A stretch of DNA of 64,000 nucleotides from Actinoplanes xinjiangensis. Its GTDB lineage: Bacteria > Actinomycetota > Actinomycetes > Mycobacteriales > Micromonosporaceae. The position numbers and the translations under genes were made by a program. The notes under the pieces were generated by a model. The model searched no databases. It was not told the DNA's origin and saw only the letters and a list, made by a program, of their open reading frames with translations. The stretch covers positions 1-64,000 of the forward strand of contig NZ_QGGR01000002.1 in assembly GCF_003148685.1 (NCBI RefSeq), written 5' to 3'. Below, piece after piece: positions 23,459 to 33,122 of this stretch (position 1 is the stretch's first letter; the number at the start of each line of letters is the position of its first letter).

Positions 23459-24478
23459 GTGGAGATCCGCCTCTGGTCCGTCGTCGCCGAGGGTGCGGCG
23501 CTCGCCGTGGCCGGCCACGGCGCCCGGGTGCACGAGACCGCGGACGCCGTCTTCGCGGCCGGGCCGGACGGCACCGTGGTGATCGCCACCGGGCTGCGCA
23601 ACGCCGAGGACCTGCGGGTGGACGGCCCGTTCCCGCGGCTGGTCGAGGGCCGGCTCACCGGTGACGGGCCCACCCTGCACACGTTCGCCCGGCTGCCGGA
23701 GGGGTGCCTGGCGCTGGGTACGGCGCGGGTCACCGAGGCGGCCCGCCGGCGGGGCGTCCTGAAGCGACTGGACCTGCGGCTGGACACGCCGTTACCGAAG
23801 CATCTGCTGACCGTGGCCGGGACAACGGACGACCCCGGCGGCGCGGACTGGCTGGACCTGCTGCCGGAGGACCCGGTCAAGGCGCTGGAGGGGTTCGTCA
23901 CCGACTGGTACGGCGAGGCCCCGGCCGGTGCGCCGCCGCCGGTGGACGGGCAGCCGGAGCCGCTGCGGGCCTTCCACCGGCTGGCGGGTGGGCGGCCGGA
24001 GTTCTACGACGGATCGCTCCAGGTTCATCAGCGGCCGGGCGATCCGCTGGTCTTCGGCGAGTCCGGGGACGGCACGTTCGAGCTGTTGATGGAGGCGGGC
24101 GCCGACGACCCGCACGTCTACTACCGGGGGCTGAGCGACCAGCCTCTGCGGGAGCGCGAGCGGCTGTCGGCGTACCTCCTGCTTTTGGCTCTGACCCGGG
24201 TGGCGATGGACCGGCCGCCGGAAGGTCTCGCGCCGGGGGGCATGGCGTTCGCCGACCGGGCGCAGGCGCGGCGGATCGTCGCGCCGCTGAAGCGGGTGCC
24301 GTTGCGGCCGCTGCGGTGGCCGTGTGCGCGGACGCGGATCTACGCCGGGCCGGACACGGTGGCGGTGGTCGGTGCGGACGACGCCGACTGGTTCGAGGTC
24401 TACGTGGGCGCCCGTGACCCGGCCGCACTCCGCCGGCTGCGCAGAATCGGACTGGATTGGGCGTCGTTCGAAAGCTGA
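23459..24478 (+). CDS. hypothetical protein
   Basis: 339 residues, not recognised. It is soluble with no signal peptide. Notable segments are ARVHETADAVFAAGPDGTVVIATGLRNAEDLRV, LPKHLLTVAG and, near the C-terminus, RTRIYAGPDTVAVVGADDADWFEVYVGARD. I chose the GTG at 23459, with GGTGGG just upstream; a TTG at 23432 would add nine residues. It lies upstream of the GGDEF gene (39-nt gap), possibly in the same unit. Confidence 0.75.
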   Translation: MEIRLWSVVAEGAALAVAGHGARVHETADAVFAAGPDGTVVIATGLRNAEDLRVDGPFPRLVEGRLTGDGPTLHTFARLPEGCLALGTARVTEAARRRGVLKRLDLRLDTPLPKHLLTVAGTTDDPGGADWLDLLPEDPVKALEGFVTDWYGEAPAGAPPPVDGQPEPLRAFHRLAGGRPEFYDGSLQVHQRPGDPLVFGESGDGTFELLMEAGADDPHVYYRGLSDQPLRERERLSAYLLLLALTRVAMDRPPEGLAPGGMAFADRAQARRIVAPLKRVPLRPLRWPCARTRIYAGPDTVAVVGADDADWFEVYVGARDPAALRRLRRIGLDWASFES

Positions 24479-24517
24479 ACCGGTCAGGTCGCGGTCGGTC
24501 TGACCGATCAGGGCACC

Positions 24518-25906
24518 ATGACACCAGCACCGACTCGGCTTCGCCGGATGGCACCGCCGCGGCAACTCGGCGCTCGCATCCGCTGGCTCTTCCTGATCTT
24601 CATTCTCTTCAATGTGGGCACCGCGGTGCCCCGCACGCTGACGGGCGACCTCGCACCGCTGCCGTGGCAGCTCGCCGCGGTGGCCGCCGCGCTCGGCCTG
24701 GGCTGGTGGTGGCTGCGCGGCTACCGCACCGGCACGTTCCCGGTGTGGGCGGCGCCGATCGAGGGCGTCGCGCTCGGGGTGATCGGCTACGGATCGCACA
24801 ACTGGCTGATCACTCTCGGACTGCTGTTCTCCGCCGTCTCGTTCCGCGGGCTCTACGGGACGTGGCGGCACGCGCTGGTGATGACGGTGTCGCTGTTCGC
24901 CGCGTCGGTCGCCGCGATCGCGCTCACCGAGCCGGCTCAACTCGGCGTCTTCCTCCAGCAGACCGCCGGGGTACCGCCGCTGGCGCTGTTCACCGCGGCG
25001 GTCGCGGAGAGCACCCGCCGGCAGGAGCAGGCGGCGGCCCGGGAGCGGGTCTTCGCCCGGCTCGGTTCGACCCTGGTCACCACGTCGGACGCGGAGGCGA
25101 TCGGCCGGCACGCCACCGACGCGGCGCAGGAGCTTCTCGGCGGTCTGGCGGGCGGCTGGGCGGCGATCACCCGCAACACCCCGGAGGGCCAGACGGTGAG
25201 CACGGTCGCCGGCCCGGTGCCGGCGGCGCTGCTGGCCGGCGACATCTCGTCGGTACGGGTGACGCTGACCCTGCGCAGCGACAAGCAGTTGTACGGCACC
25301 CTGATGGCCGGCGGCGACGTGCCGATCCCGGCCGACGTGATGCCCAGCCTGGAGGCGCTGGCCGCACAGACGGTCCTCGGGCTGCGTAACGCCGAACACG
25401 CCGCCGACCTGCGGCATCAGGCGTTCCACGACAGTCTGACCGGGCTGGCGAACCGGCTGCTGCTGCGCGACCACCTGGAGCAGGCGGTCGCCCGGGCCCG
25501 CCGGGGCAGCCCGGTGGCGTTGCTGCTGATCGACCTGGACGGGTTCAAGGCGGTCAACGACACGTACGGCCACGCGACCGGCGACCAGCTGCTGGTGGCC
25601 GTGGCACAGCGGCTGCGCGACGGCATCCGGGGCGCGGACACGGCGGCCCGGCTCGGTGGTGACGAGTTCGCGGTGCTGCTCGACGGCATGGACTCGCCGG
25701 ACGACGCGGTGCTGGTCGCCGGTCGTCTGCTCGCCTCGCTGCAGGAGCCGCTGACGGTGTCCGGGGTGGAGCTGGCGCCGCGGGGCAGCGTCGGCGTGGC
25801 GGTGTGGCGGGACCACGCCGACGCCGACGCGCTGATGCACGACGCGGACACCGCGATGTACGCGGCGAAGTCGGCCGGCCGGAGCCGGGTCTCGGTCGCG
25901 GCCTGA
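24518..25906 (+). CDS. membrane-anchored diguanylate cyclase (GGDEF)
   Basis: 462 residues. About five hydrophobic segments fill residues 20-165, followed by a GAF-like region (about 175-300) and a GGDEF domain (about 305-462). The active-site motif is intact (GGDEF at 380-384), and the inhibitory I-site is present as RGAD (371-374) exactly five residues before it. It should therefore make cyclic-di-GMP and be feedback-inhibited. There is no EAL domain. It is the first of three c-di-GMP genes in this region. Confidence 0.93.
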   Translation: MTPAPTRLRRMAPPRQLGARIRWLFLIFILFNVGTAVPRTLTGDLAPLPWQLAAVAAALGLGWWWLRGYRTGTFPVWAAPIEGVALGVIGYGSHNWLITLGLLFSAVSFRGLYGTWRHALVMTVSLFAASVAAIALTEPAQLGVFLQQTAGVPPLALFTAAVAESTRRQEQAAARERVFARLGSTLVTTSDAEAIGRHATDAAQELLGGLAGGWAAITRNTPEGQTVSTVAGPVPAALLAGDISSVRVTLTLRSDKQLYGTLMAGGDVPIPADVMPSLEALAAQTVLGLRNAEHAADLRHQAFHDSLTGLANRLLLRDHLEQAVARARRGSPVALLLIDLDGFKAVNDTYGHATGDQLLVAVAQRLRDGIRGADTAARLGGDEFAVLLDGMDSPDDAVLVAGRLLASLQEPLTVSGVELAPRGSVGVAVWRDHADADALMHDADTAMYAAKSAGRSRVSVAA

Positions 25907-25923
25907 CCCGGCGGTGCGCCCGT

Positions 25924-26769
25924 TCAGACCGAGGCGATCGTGAAGGCCACCTCGTCGAGGAGTTCCCTGGCCAGGTAGCCGATCCGGCCGTACCGCGGGG
26001 CCAGCCGCTGGCCGCTGACGGCGTGGGCGAACGCGCCCCAGCAGGCGGCCTGGGCCGGTTCGGCCCCGCGGGCGAGCAGCCCGGCCACGATCCCGGCGCG
26101 GACGTCGCCGCTGCCCGAGGTGCCCAGGCCGGAGTCGCCGCTCTCCTCGCGCCAGGCCCCGCCGCCGGGTGCGGCGACGTGACCGTAGAGGGAGACCACG
26201 GCGTCGTGGCGGTCGGCCAGCTCCCGCGCGGCCGCGGCCAGATCGTCGCCGGGTTCCCGGCCCAGCAGGTGGCCGGCCTCGACCAGGTTGGGGGTGAGCA
26301 CCGCCCGGGACTGGCGCAGCAGGCCGGCGTCCTTGCTGAGGGCGCCCAGGGCGTACGCGTCGAGCACCACGGCGGTGTCCTCGCCGGCCGCGCCGAGGAC
26401 CGATCCCATCAGCTCGAGGGCGCGGTCGATGTCGTCGAGGCCGGGGCCGAGCGCGATCACGTCGGCCCCGGCGGCCATCTCCAGCACCTGATCGGACGGG
26501 ATGCCCTCCGGTGCCAGGCCGACCACCTTGGCCTCCGGGACGCTGATGCTCAACGGCACGGCCGACTCCTCGGCGACCACGAGTTGCAGCCGTCCGGCGC
26601 CGGCCCGCATCGCGGCGACCCCGGCCAGCAGCACGGCCCCCGGGGTGCAGCGGGCACCGCCGACCACCAGGACGGTGCCGCGGGACGTCTTGTCGCCGCC
26701 CGGGCTCGGCAGCGGCCAGTCGCGCAGCAGTCCCGGCGTGACGACCCGCTCATCAGACCGGTTCGGCAT
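25924..26769 (-). CDS. nnrD: ADP-dependent NAD(P)H-hydrate dehydratase
   Basis: 281 residues, YjeF C-terminal/ribokinase fold. It repairs hydrated NAD(P)H using ADP. The family motifs are GTVLVVGGARCTPGAVLLAG, ALGPGLDD, VLTPNLVEAGHLLG and GTSGSGDVRAGIVAGLLARG (usual form GTGGTGDV; the Thr-to-Ser change is conservative). The NnrE epimerase domain is absent and must be elsewhere. Its start overlaps the phosphatase gene end by 17 nt. It is convergent with the GGDEF gene. Confidence 0.92.
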   Translation of the reverse strand: MPNRSDERVVTPGLLRDWPLPSPGGDKTSRGTVLVVGGARCTPGAVLLAGVAAMRAGAGRLQLVVAEESAVPLSISVPEAKVVGLAPEGIPSDQVLEMAAGADVIALGPGLDDIDRALELMGSVLGAAGEDTAVVLDAYALGALSKDAGLLRQSRAVLTPNLVEAGHLLGREPGDDLAAAARELADRHDAVVSLYGHVAAPGGGAWREESGDSGLGTSGSGDVRAGIVAGLLARGAEPAQAACWGAFAHAVSGQRLAPRYGRIGYLARELLDEVAFTIASV

Positions 26770-27469
26770 TGACGTCCTCCTGCCGGGTCGGCGGGGCGTC
26801 GTGGCGGTGCAGGTGGTCGACCGCGTTGAACAGCTCCGGCACCAGACGGCCGCCGTCGCGGCGCCAGGTGCTGATCGAGCAGTTCGCGATCGCGCTGCGG
26901 TGGGCGAGGTCCATCAACTCGGCCTCGCTCAGCCCCTCGGCCAGATAGCGGACCATCAGCACGGTCGCCTCGTGGGCGAACAGGACGACCCGGCCGCCGG
27001 GATGGTCCTCGCGGATCTCGCGCAGCAGGGCGCGCAGCCGCAGCAGCACGTCGGCCCAGGACTCGCCGCCCGGCGGGCGATAGTAGAACTTGCCGAGCCG
27101 CTCCCGGCGGCGGGCCTCGTCGGGTAGCCGGGCCTGGACGCCGCGGGCGGTCAGCAGGTCCAGGACGCCCAGTTCTCGGTCGCGGAGGCGCTCGTCGACG
27201 ATGACCGGCACACCGCTGTCGCCGAGCGCGATCTCCGCGGTCTGCCGGGTACGCAGATAGGGCGAGACCACCGCCAGGTCGGGCGGATCCCCGGCCAGGA
27301 AGCGGCCGACAGCCTCGGCCTGTTCTCGTCCGGCCGGGGCGAGGGGCACGTCGGCGTCCCGCTCCGGGATGTCGATCGACTCCGCTCCGGACGTCTCGGC
27401 GTCCTGCGCGGTGACGTTGCCGGTGCTGAGGCCGTGCCGCACCACCGCGAGCCAGTGCAGTTGCTCCAT
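26753..27469 (-). CDS. histidine phosphatase family protein
   Basis: 238 residues, phosphoglycerate-mutase-like fold. The catalytic RHG motif is VVRHGLSTGN (His12), with the second arginine in SPYLRTRQTAEIAL and the second histidine in VVLFAHEATVLMVRYL. All key residues are present. The substrate is unknown. It overlaps nnrD by 17 nt, so the two are co-translated; a damaged-metabolite or nucleotide role is possible but unproven. Confidence 0.9.
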   Translation of the reverse strand: MEQLHWLAVVRHGLSTGNVTAQDAETSGAESIDIPERDADVPLAPAGREQAEAVGRFLAGDPPDLAVVSPYLRTRQTAEIALGDSGVPVIVDERLRDRELGVLDLLTARGVQARLPDEARRRERLGKFYYRPPGGESWADVLLRLRALLREIREDHPGGRVVLFAHEATVLMVRYLAEGLSEAELMDLAHRSAIANCSISTWRRDGGRLVPELFNAVDHLHRHDAPPTRQEDVNAEPV

Positions 27470-27507
27470 GCCCGGCCCTTACCCCGGCCGGGCCCCCGTT
27501 ATCCCGG

Positions 27508-27732
27508 TCAGCGGTGCGGCGCGAACGCCTCCAGGGTGCGGGCCTGGTTCACCAGGTGGTCACGGGTGTCGCCCAGCTCCTGGATGGCGGCGCGCAGCGA
27601 CTCGGTGCCGGGCACGTCGCCGGCGATCGCCCGGGTCGCGGTGAGCACCTCCATGGTGGCGGCCATCGTGCCGGCCGCCGCCGACAGCTTGCGGGTCATC
27701 TCTTCGCGCAGGAGCAGCAGCAGTGGATCCAC
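27508..27732 (-). CDS. small hypothetical helical protein
   Basis: 74 residues, strongly helical and Leu/Ala-rich (LLLLLREEMTRKLSAAAGTM), with no transmembrane segment. It starts with GTG preceded by GGAGG at ~10 nt. It lies 38 nt upstream of the phosphatase gene on the same strand. Not recognised; a small coiled-coil partner is plausible. Confidence 0.6.
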   Translation of the reverse strand: MDPLLLLLREEMTRKLSAAAGTMAATMEVLTATRAIAGDVPGTESLRAAIQELGDTRDHLVNQARTLEAFAPHR

Positions 27733-27862
27733 CAGCGGGACACCTCCGGGCGGGGCGGCTCGACGGCCGCCGTTCGAACGGTCCTGATCGGCCGGACCAT
27801 GGTGGCTCTGAGGGGACTCGACATTTTCTACACATCCGCGGCGCCGGCCCGATCAACAGACC

Positions 27863-30148
27863 ATGCACGTGCTGCGCCGTCTCGATCCGCCACTGGTTCT
27901 GGCGTTCGCCCTCTTCGCCTTCGTCACGGGCTGGTTTCTGACCGGGTTGTGGCACGTCTGGGACCATCCGGTGCTGCCGTGGCTCGGGGTGACGGCGCTG
28001 TCCGCGCTGACCACCTACGAATGCTGGCGGACCGCCCGGTACGCCCGGCTGGACACCGACATCCGCACCTTCTGGCGACGCCTCGGCATCGCGTGCGCGA
28101 TCCTCGTCCCGGGCTCGCTCAGCACGATGTACGACTCCGTCGGCGGGCCGGTCCTGACCCAGGAGATCTCGGTGCCCACCCAGATCGTCTTCGGGCTCGC
28201 GCTGGCGATGATCCTCACCGCGCTGCTGCGGTTGCCCACCTGGCGGCGTACCCGCGGCGACTGGCTGCGGTTCGGGCTGGACACCGGCATCATCCTGATC
28301 ACCGCCGGGGTGCTCGTCTGGCACTACTCGCTGAGCCGGATCGACTTCAGCGCCTCCCCGAACAGCACGCCGCTGTCCGGCCTGGTGATCATCATGGTGT
28401 CGTTCGCCTCCCTGGTCACCTTCGTGAAGGTGGCGTTCGCCGGGGCCGGGCGCCTGGACCGGGGATCGCTCTACCTGCTGGCGGTCGGCGTGGCGCTGTC
28501 CGCGGCGACCGGATCCATCGTGCCGCTGACCGCCGACCGGCCCTATCTGGCGCCGGGGCTGATCGCCTTCCCGGTCTCGGAGATCGCCGCGATCCTGGCC
28601 GCCCGCCGCCAGCGCCGCCGCTGGGACGCGCCGACGCCGGCCCGGCCCGCGTCGCGGCGGTTCAGTCTCGTGCCGTACATCTCGGTCGTCCTTCTCTATG
28701 CCGCCGTGTTGCAGGTGGAGATCCCGCAGAGCGGCGAGGAGGCACGGATGGCGATCGCCGCCACCGCGGTCACCGTGCTGGTCGTGCTGCGCCAGCTCAC
28801 CACGCTGCGGGACAACGCCCGCCTCCTGGACGCCGTCGACGCGAGCCTCCAGCAGCTCGATCACCAGGTGACGCACGATGCGCTCACCGGGATCGGCAGC
28901 CGGTCGGCGTACACCGGCGAGCTGTCCGCGCGCCTGGCCGGTGGGGAGCCGTTCGTGGTGGCGCTGCTGGACCTCGACGACTTCAAGGTGATCAACGACC
29001 GGTACGGCCACGCCACCGGTGACGCGCTGCTCCAGGCGATCAGCGGGCGCCTGCGCGACCGGCTGCGCCCTGAGGACACCGTGGCCCGGCTCGGCGGTGA
29101 CGAGTTCACCCTGCTGCTGCCCGGGATGACCGAGGCGGACACCGATCTGCTCCTGCACGAGCTGCTCGCCGCGGTGCAGGCGCCGGTGCTGGCCGGTGGC
29201 CTGGAGATGGCGCCGCGGATCAGCGTCGGCGTCACCGCGAGCCGCCCCGACGACAGCGCCGGGGAGCTGCTGCGCCGTGCCGACGTGGCGATGTACGCCG
29301 CGAAGACGGCCGGCGGCGGCCGGTGGACCTGGTTCGACCCGATCATGGACCGGCTCGCCGACGACGACGCCCGGCTCACCGCCGACCTGCGCCAGGCCAT
29401 CACCCGCGACGAGCTGTTCCTGGTCTACCAGCCGATCGTCGAGCTGCCGCACGGCCGGCTCGCCGGGGTGGAGGCGCTGGTGCGCTGGCGGCACCCGGAG
29501 CACGGCCTGGTCTCGCCGGCCGTGTTCATCCCACTGGCCGAGCGCAACGGGCAGATCGTCGAGATCGGCCGCTGGGTCCTCGAACAGGCCGTCGCACAGA
29601 CCGCACGCTGGGAACGCGACCTCGGACCGAACGCGCCGGCCAAGGTCAGCGTCAACGTGTCGGCCCGGCAGCTGGGCCAGCCCGGGTTCCCGGCGGAGGT
29701 GGCGGCGCTGCTGTCGGCGGCCGGTGTCGATCCGGCCCGGCTGACGGTGGAGGTCACCGAGACGGCGGTCCTCGGCACCGGGGTGGCGCTGGAGGTGTTG
29801 CGGGCGCTGGCCGCGCAGGGGCTGAGCATCGCGCTGGACGACTTCGGCACCGGCCAGTCGTCGCTGAGCCTGCTGGTGGACTGCCCGGTCGACTGGCTGA
29901 AGGTGGACAAGTCGTTCGTCGACGGGGTGACGTCCGACAGTCCGCAGGCCGTCATCGTGGACAGCCTGATCGGGATCACCGAGGGGCTGCGGATGCAGGC
30001 GGTCGCCGAGGGCGTGGAGACGGCCGAGCAGGCCGAGCGGCTGTACCGGGCCGGATACCGGTTCGCGCAGGGATTCCACTTCGCGCGGCCGCTGGCCGAG
30101 AGCGACATCGAGCTGCTGATCGCGGCCCAGCAGGTCCAGCTGACCTGA
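27863..30148 (+). CDS. membrane GGDEF-EAL protein (c-di-GMP turnover)
   Basis: 761 residues. An N-terminal membrane region (about 1-310, roughly eight hydrophobic segments) precedes GGDEF (motif at 411-415, I-site RPED five residues earlier) and EAL (EAL at 537-539). The phosphodiesterase residues look complete: NVSARQ, EVTETAV, DDFGTGQSSL, KVDKSF, EGVET and QGFHFARP. Both synthesis and hydrolysis motifs are intact, so the net activity is open. The membrane sensor part is not a known named domain to me. Confidence 0.92.
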   Translation: MHVLRRLDPPLVLAFALFAFVTGWFLTGLWHVWDHPVLPWLGVTALSALTTYECWRTARYARLDTDIRTFWRRLGIACAILVPGSLSTMYDSVGGPVLTQEISVPTQIVFGLALAMILTALLRLPTWRRTRGDWLRFGLDTGIILITAGVLVWHYSLSRIDFSASPNSTPLSGLVIIMVSFASLVTFVKVAFAGAGRLDRGSLYLLAVGVALSAATGSIVPLTADRPYLAPGLIAFPVSEIAAILAARRQRRRWDAPTPARPASRRFSLVPYISVVLLYAAVLQVEIPQSGEEARMAIAATAVTVLVVLRQLTTLRDNARLLDAVDASLQQLDHQVTHDALTGIGSRSAYTGELSARLAGGEPFVVALLDLDDFKVINDRYGHATGDALLQAISGRLRDRLRPEDTVARLGGDEFTLLLPGMTEADTDLLLHELLAAVQAPVLAGGLEMAPRISVGVTASRPDDSAGELLRRADVAMYAAKTAGGGRWTWFDPIMDRLADDDARLTADLRQAITRDELFLVYQPIVELPHGRLAGVEALVRWRHPEHGLVSPAVFIPLAERNGQIVEIGRWVLEQAVAQTARWERDLGPNAPAKVSVNVSARQLGQPGFPAEVAALLSAAGVDPARLTVEVTETAVLGTGVALEVLRALAAQGLSIALDDFGTGQSSLSLLVDCPVDWLKVDKSFVDGVTSDSPQAVIVDSLIGITEGLRMQAVAEGVETAEQAERLYRAGYRFAQGFHFARPLAESDIELLIAAQQVQLT

Positions 30149-30208
30149 TTTCAGCTCATCTCCGCATGCGGCGGGCCGATCTGAGGCACCGTCGGGGTGG
30201 GGGTGAGC

Positions 30209-32635
30209 ATGAACGTACGCCAGAAGCTGCTGGGCGGATATCTGCTGGTCGCGCTGCTCGTCGCGGCGATGGCGGGGATCGCCTGGCACTCCTCCACCGC
30301 CTCGGCGGAGCAGGCCGCCACCGAGGAGGCCGTCCGGATCGCGCACGGTATGTCCCTCGACGTCACCCTGGGACTGCCGGTCGACACCGAGAACGAGGTG
30401 GTCTCACCGCTCTACTACAGCCCCCGGGCACTGGACAACTACCTCCAGCGGATGCACGAGGTCCAGCACCGCGACGCCGTGGTGGTGGACGCCGCCGAGT
30501 ACGTGCTCGGCGACGTGGTCCGGGAGAACGTCGGCACGATCTTCGACCACGATCTCGCCGGCGAGGTCGGCGCGACGATCGACGACGGCCGGCCGCGGGT
30601 GTTCGTGGAGACCAGCGAGGACTACCCGGACGGCATCAAGCAGGTCGTGGTGCCGATGACGAACACCGGCGGCCGGACCATCGGCGCGATCATCGTCGAG
30701 TACACGCCGATCTACGACCAGCTGATGGCCGCCACCCGGCAGGCGCAGTACATCACCCTGATCAGCGCCACCGTGGTGATCCTGCTGGTGCTGGCCCTCG
30801 GGTTCGGGCTCTCCGGCGCGCTCGTCCGCCGGATCACCTCGCTCACCACCGCGGTCCGGGCCATCCGGACCGGCGACTACACGTTGCGGGTGCCGCACGA
30901 CGGCCGCGACGAGATCGGCCGCCTGGCCCGGGCCTTCAACTCGATGGCCGAGAAGCTCGAACGCTCGGCCCGCGAGATCCTCGCCAAGGAGTTCACCGAC
31001 AGCATCCTGGCCGGCGCCGGCGAGGGCATCTGCGGTGTCGACCCGGACGGGCTGATCGCGTTCGCCAACGAGGCGGCCGGCCGGATCACCGGCTTCGGTG
31101 TCGCCGGCCTGCTCCGGCGGGAAGCCGGCGTGCTCTTGCCGGAGGCGGCGAAAGGCCTGGTCAACGGCACCCGAGAGGGCCGTCTCCAGCGCCCGGACGG
31201 CACCGAGGTACGCGTCGAGTACACGATCAGCGCGCTGGAGAAGGAGGGCCGCCCCATCGGCGCCGTCATCCTGCTGCGTGACGTCACCCGGCAGCGGGAC
31301 CTCGAACACGACCTGCGCCACCAGGCGCTGCACGACGGGCTGACCGGCCTGCCCAACCGCAAGTTGCTGCTCGACCGGCTCGACCACGCGCTCACCCGGG
31401 CCCGCGCCGCCTCCGAACGGATCGCCCTGCTCTACCTCGACCTGGACGGCTTCAAACGGGTCAACGACAGTCTCGGGCACAACGCGGGTGACCTGCTGCT
31501 GCGGACCGCCGCCGAACGGCTGGCCGCGGTACTGCGCCCGCAGGACACGGTGGCCCGGCTGGGCGGCGACGAGTTCGCCGTCCTGCTGGAGGGGGCCGAC
31601 ACCCCGGCCGTCGAGGAGATGGCCCGCCGCTGTCTGGAGGCGCTCGGCCGGCCGTTCGTGGTGCACGGCCGGGAGGCGGTCGTCACGGTCAGCATCGGCG
31701 TGGTCCCGGACGCCGGCCGGTTCGCCGACGCCGACGAGGTGGTCCGCAACGCCGACGTCGCCATGTACGCGGCCAAGGACCTCGGCAAGAACCGCTTCAT
31801 GGTGTTCGAGACCCGGATGCACGAGCAGCTGCTGAGCCGCCTCGACCAGGAGGCACGGCTGCGGGAGGCGGTGCACCGCGGCGAGTTGCGACTGCACCTG
31901 CAGCCGGTGGTCGCGCTGCCGGACGGTCAGGTGTCCGGGGCCGAGGCGCTGGTCCGGTGGCAGGACCCGCAGCGCGGGCTCCAGCAGCCCGGCTCGTTCA
32001 TCCCCCTCGCCGAGGAGACCGGGATGATCATCGAGATCGACCGGTGGATCCTGCTGGAATCGTGCCGGACGATCCGCCGCTGGCAGGAGGAGAGCCCGGC
32101 GACCGCGCCCGCCTGGGTCAGCGTCAACCTGTCCGCCGTCCACCTGGACCTGCCGGATCTGACCGATCACGTCGCGTACGCGCTAGCCACCACCGGTCTG
32201 TCACCGCACTGCCTGGTGCTGGAACTGACCGAGACGGTGATGATGCGGGACCTGGCGGTGACCTCGGCCCGTCTGGAGGAACTCCGGCAGCTGGGCGTCA
32301 AGATCGCGATCGACGACTTCGGGACGGGGTACTCGTCGCTCGGCTACCTGCGTGACATCCCGGTGGACGTGCTCAAGATCGACCGCTCGTTCATCACCGG
32401 GCTGGTCGGCAACGCGCGCCAGCAGGAACTGGTCAGCGCGATCATCCAGCTCGGGCACACCCTCGGATTGCGGGTGGTGGCCGAGGGCGTCGAGGAGGCC
32501 GACCAGCTCACCCTGCTCACCGTGATGGGCTGCAAGTTCGCGCAGGGTTACCACCTGGGCCGGCCTCAACCACCCGACGAGCTGCGGGCCGGGCTCGCCG
32601 TGCCGGCTCTGGCCCGTACCGTCACCGGGTCCTGA
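30209..32635 (+). CDS. sensor HAMP-PAS-GGDEF-EAL protein
   Basis: 808 residues. Two membrane segments (about 7-24 and 185-208) flank an outer sensor domain, followed by HAMP (about 209-262), PAS (about 265-365), GGDEF (motif at 452-456, I-site RPQD five residues earlier) and EAL (579-581). EAL residues are complete: NLSAVHL, ELTETVMM, DDFGTGYSSLGYL, KIDRSF, EGVEE and QGYHLGRP. I chose the ATG at 30209 because GGGGGTGA lies just before it. It follows the previous GGDEF-EAL gene by 60 nt, in the same direction. Confidence 0.93.
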   Translation: MNVRQKLLGGYLLVALLVAAMAGIAWHSSTASAEQAATEEAVRIAHGMSLDVTLGLPVDTENEVVSPLYYSPRALDNYLQRMHEVQHRDAVVVDAAEYVLGDVVRENVGTIFDHDLAGEVGATIDDGRPRVFVETSEDYPDGIKQVVVPMTNTGGRTIGAIIVEYTPIYDQLMAATRQAQYITLISATVVILLVLALGFGLSGALVRRITSLTTAVRAIRTGDYTLRVPHDGRDEIGRLARAFNSMAEKLERSAREILAKEFTDSILAGAGEGICGVDPDGLIAFANEAAGRITGFGVAGLLRREAGVLLPEAAKGLVNGTREGRLQRPDGTEVRVEYTISALEKEGRPIGAVILLRDVTRQRDLEHDLRHQALHDGLTGLPNRKLLLDRLDHALTRARAASERIALLYLDLDGFKRVNDSLGHNAGDLLLRTAAERLAAVLRPQDTVARLGGDEFAVLLEGADTPAVEEMARRCLEALGRPFVVHGREAVVTVSIGVVPDAGRFADADEVVRNADVAMYAAKDLGKNRFMVFETRMHEQLLSRLDQEARLREAVHRGELRLHLQPVVALPDGQVSGAEALVRWQDPQRGLQQPGSFIPLAEETGMIIEIDRWILLESCRTIRRWQEESPATAPAWVSVNLSAVHLDLPDLTDHVAYALATTGLSPHCLVLELTETVMMRDLAVTSARLEELRQLGVKIAIDDFGTGYSSLGYLRDIPVDVLKIDRSFITGLVGNARQQELVSAIIQLGHTLGLRVVAEGVEEADQLTLLTVMGCKFAQGYHLGRPQPPDELRAGLAVPALARTVTGS

Positions 32636-33122
32636 AAAGGTCTCTCAGCAGCAGGATCTCGGCACCGTGGTGGATCATCTCCCGGTTGATGTGCAGGACG
32701 AGCGTGGCCATCGGTTCCTCGGCGAAGCCGCGCTCGGTGGGCCCGACCGGGCGGTGCAGGCCGTCCTCCCCGAGCAACGCCACCCCCTTCGACCAGGTGT
32801 GATAGGCGTCGTCCAGCTGAGTGAGGGCGCCCGCGGCGGTGCCCGCGTAGAGGTGGGTCAGGTAGTCGGCGGACCCGGCGCCGAAGTGGGCGGCGTTACG
32901 GGCGCCGAGGACGCCAACGATGAGGTGGCCGAGCCGCCAGGCGATCGTGGTGACCGGCGGCGGGGACGGCTCCGGCATGTCCCAGTCGATGGTGAAGTCA
33001 CCGCCGCCGGCCGCCATGCCGGTGGTACTCGTGCCCCGCGGGCGCACATTCCACGCGCCGGGCGCGGGTTCCCAGAGGTACTCCTCGTCGGTGAGGCCCT
33101 CCAGCCGGGGGCGGAAGTGCAC
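32622..33122 (-). CDS. DinB-superfamily protein, 5' end apparently frameshifted
   Basis: The 166 residues from GTG 33122 cover most of a DinB/mycothiol-transferase-like four-helix protein: PRLEGLTDEEYLWEPAPGAWNVRPRG, AWRLGHLIVGVLGARN and LHINREMIHHGAEI (a His-type metal site). In the same frame upstream the DNA still encodes the family's EQLDWHWRVHF, but no start codon follows; the ATG at 33175 (MSLDWNRHLA) is in another frame. One missing base near 33146 would join them. The gene is broken, or the sequence has an error. Its 3' end overlaps the convergent GGDEF-EAL gene by 14 bp. Confidence 0.7.
   Translation of the reverse strand: MHFRPRLEGLTDEEYLWEPAPGAWNVRPRGTSTTGMAAGGGDFTIDWDMPEPSPPPVTTIAWRLGHLIVGVLGARNAAHFGAGSADYLTHLYAGTAAGALTQLDDAYHTWSKGVALLGEDGLHRPVGPTERGFAEEPMATLVLHINREMIHHGAEILLLRDLFRTR

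Noticed and set aside
27560..30346. 928-codon minus-strand frame across the GGDEF-EAL gene
   Set aside because: It is an antisense shadow of a well-supported c-di-GMP gene; composition is Arg/Gln/Gly-rich without motifs.
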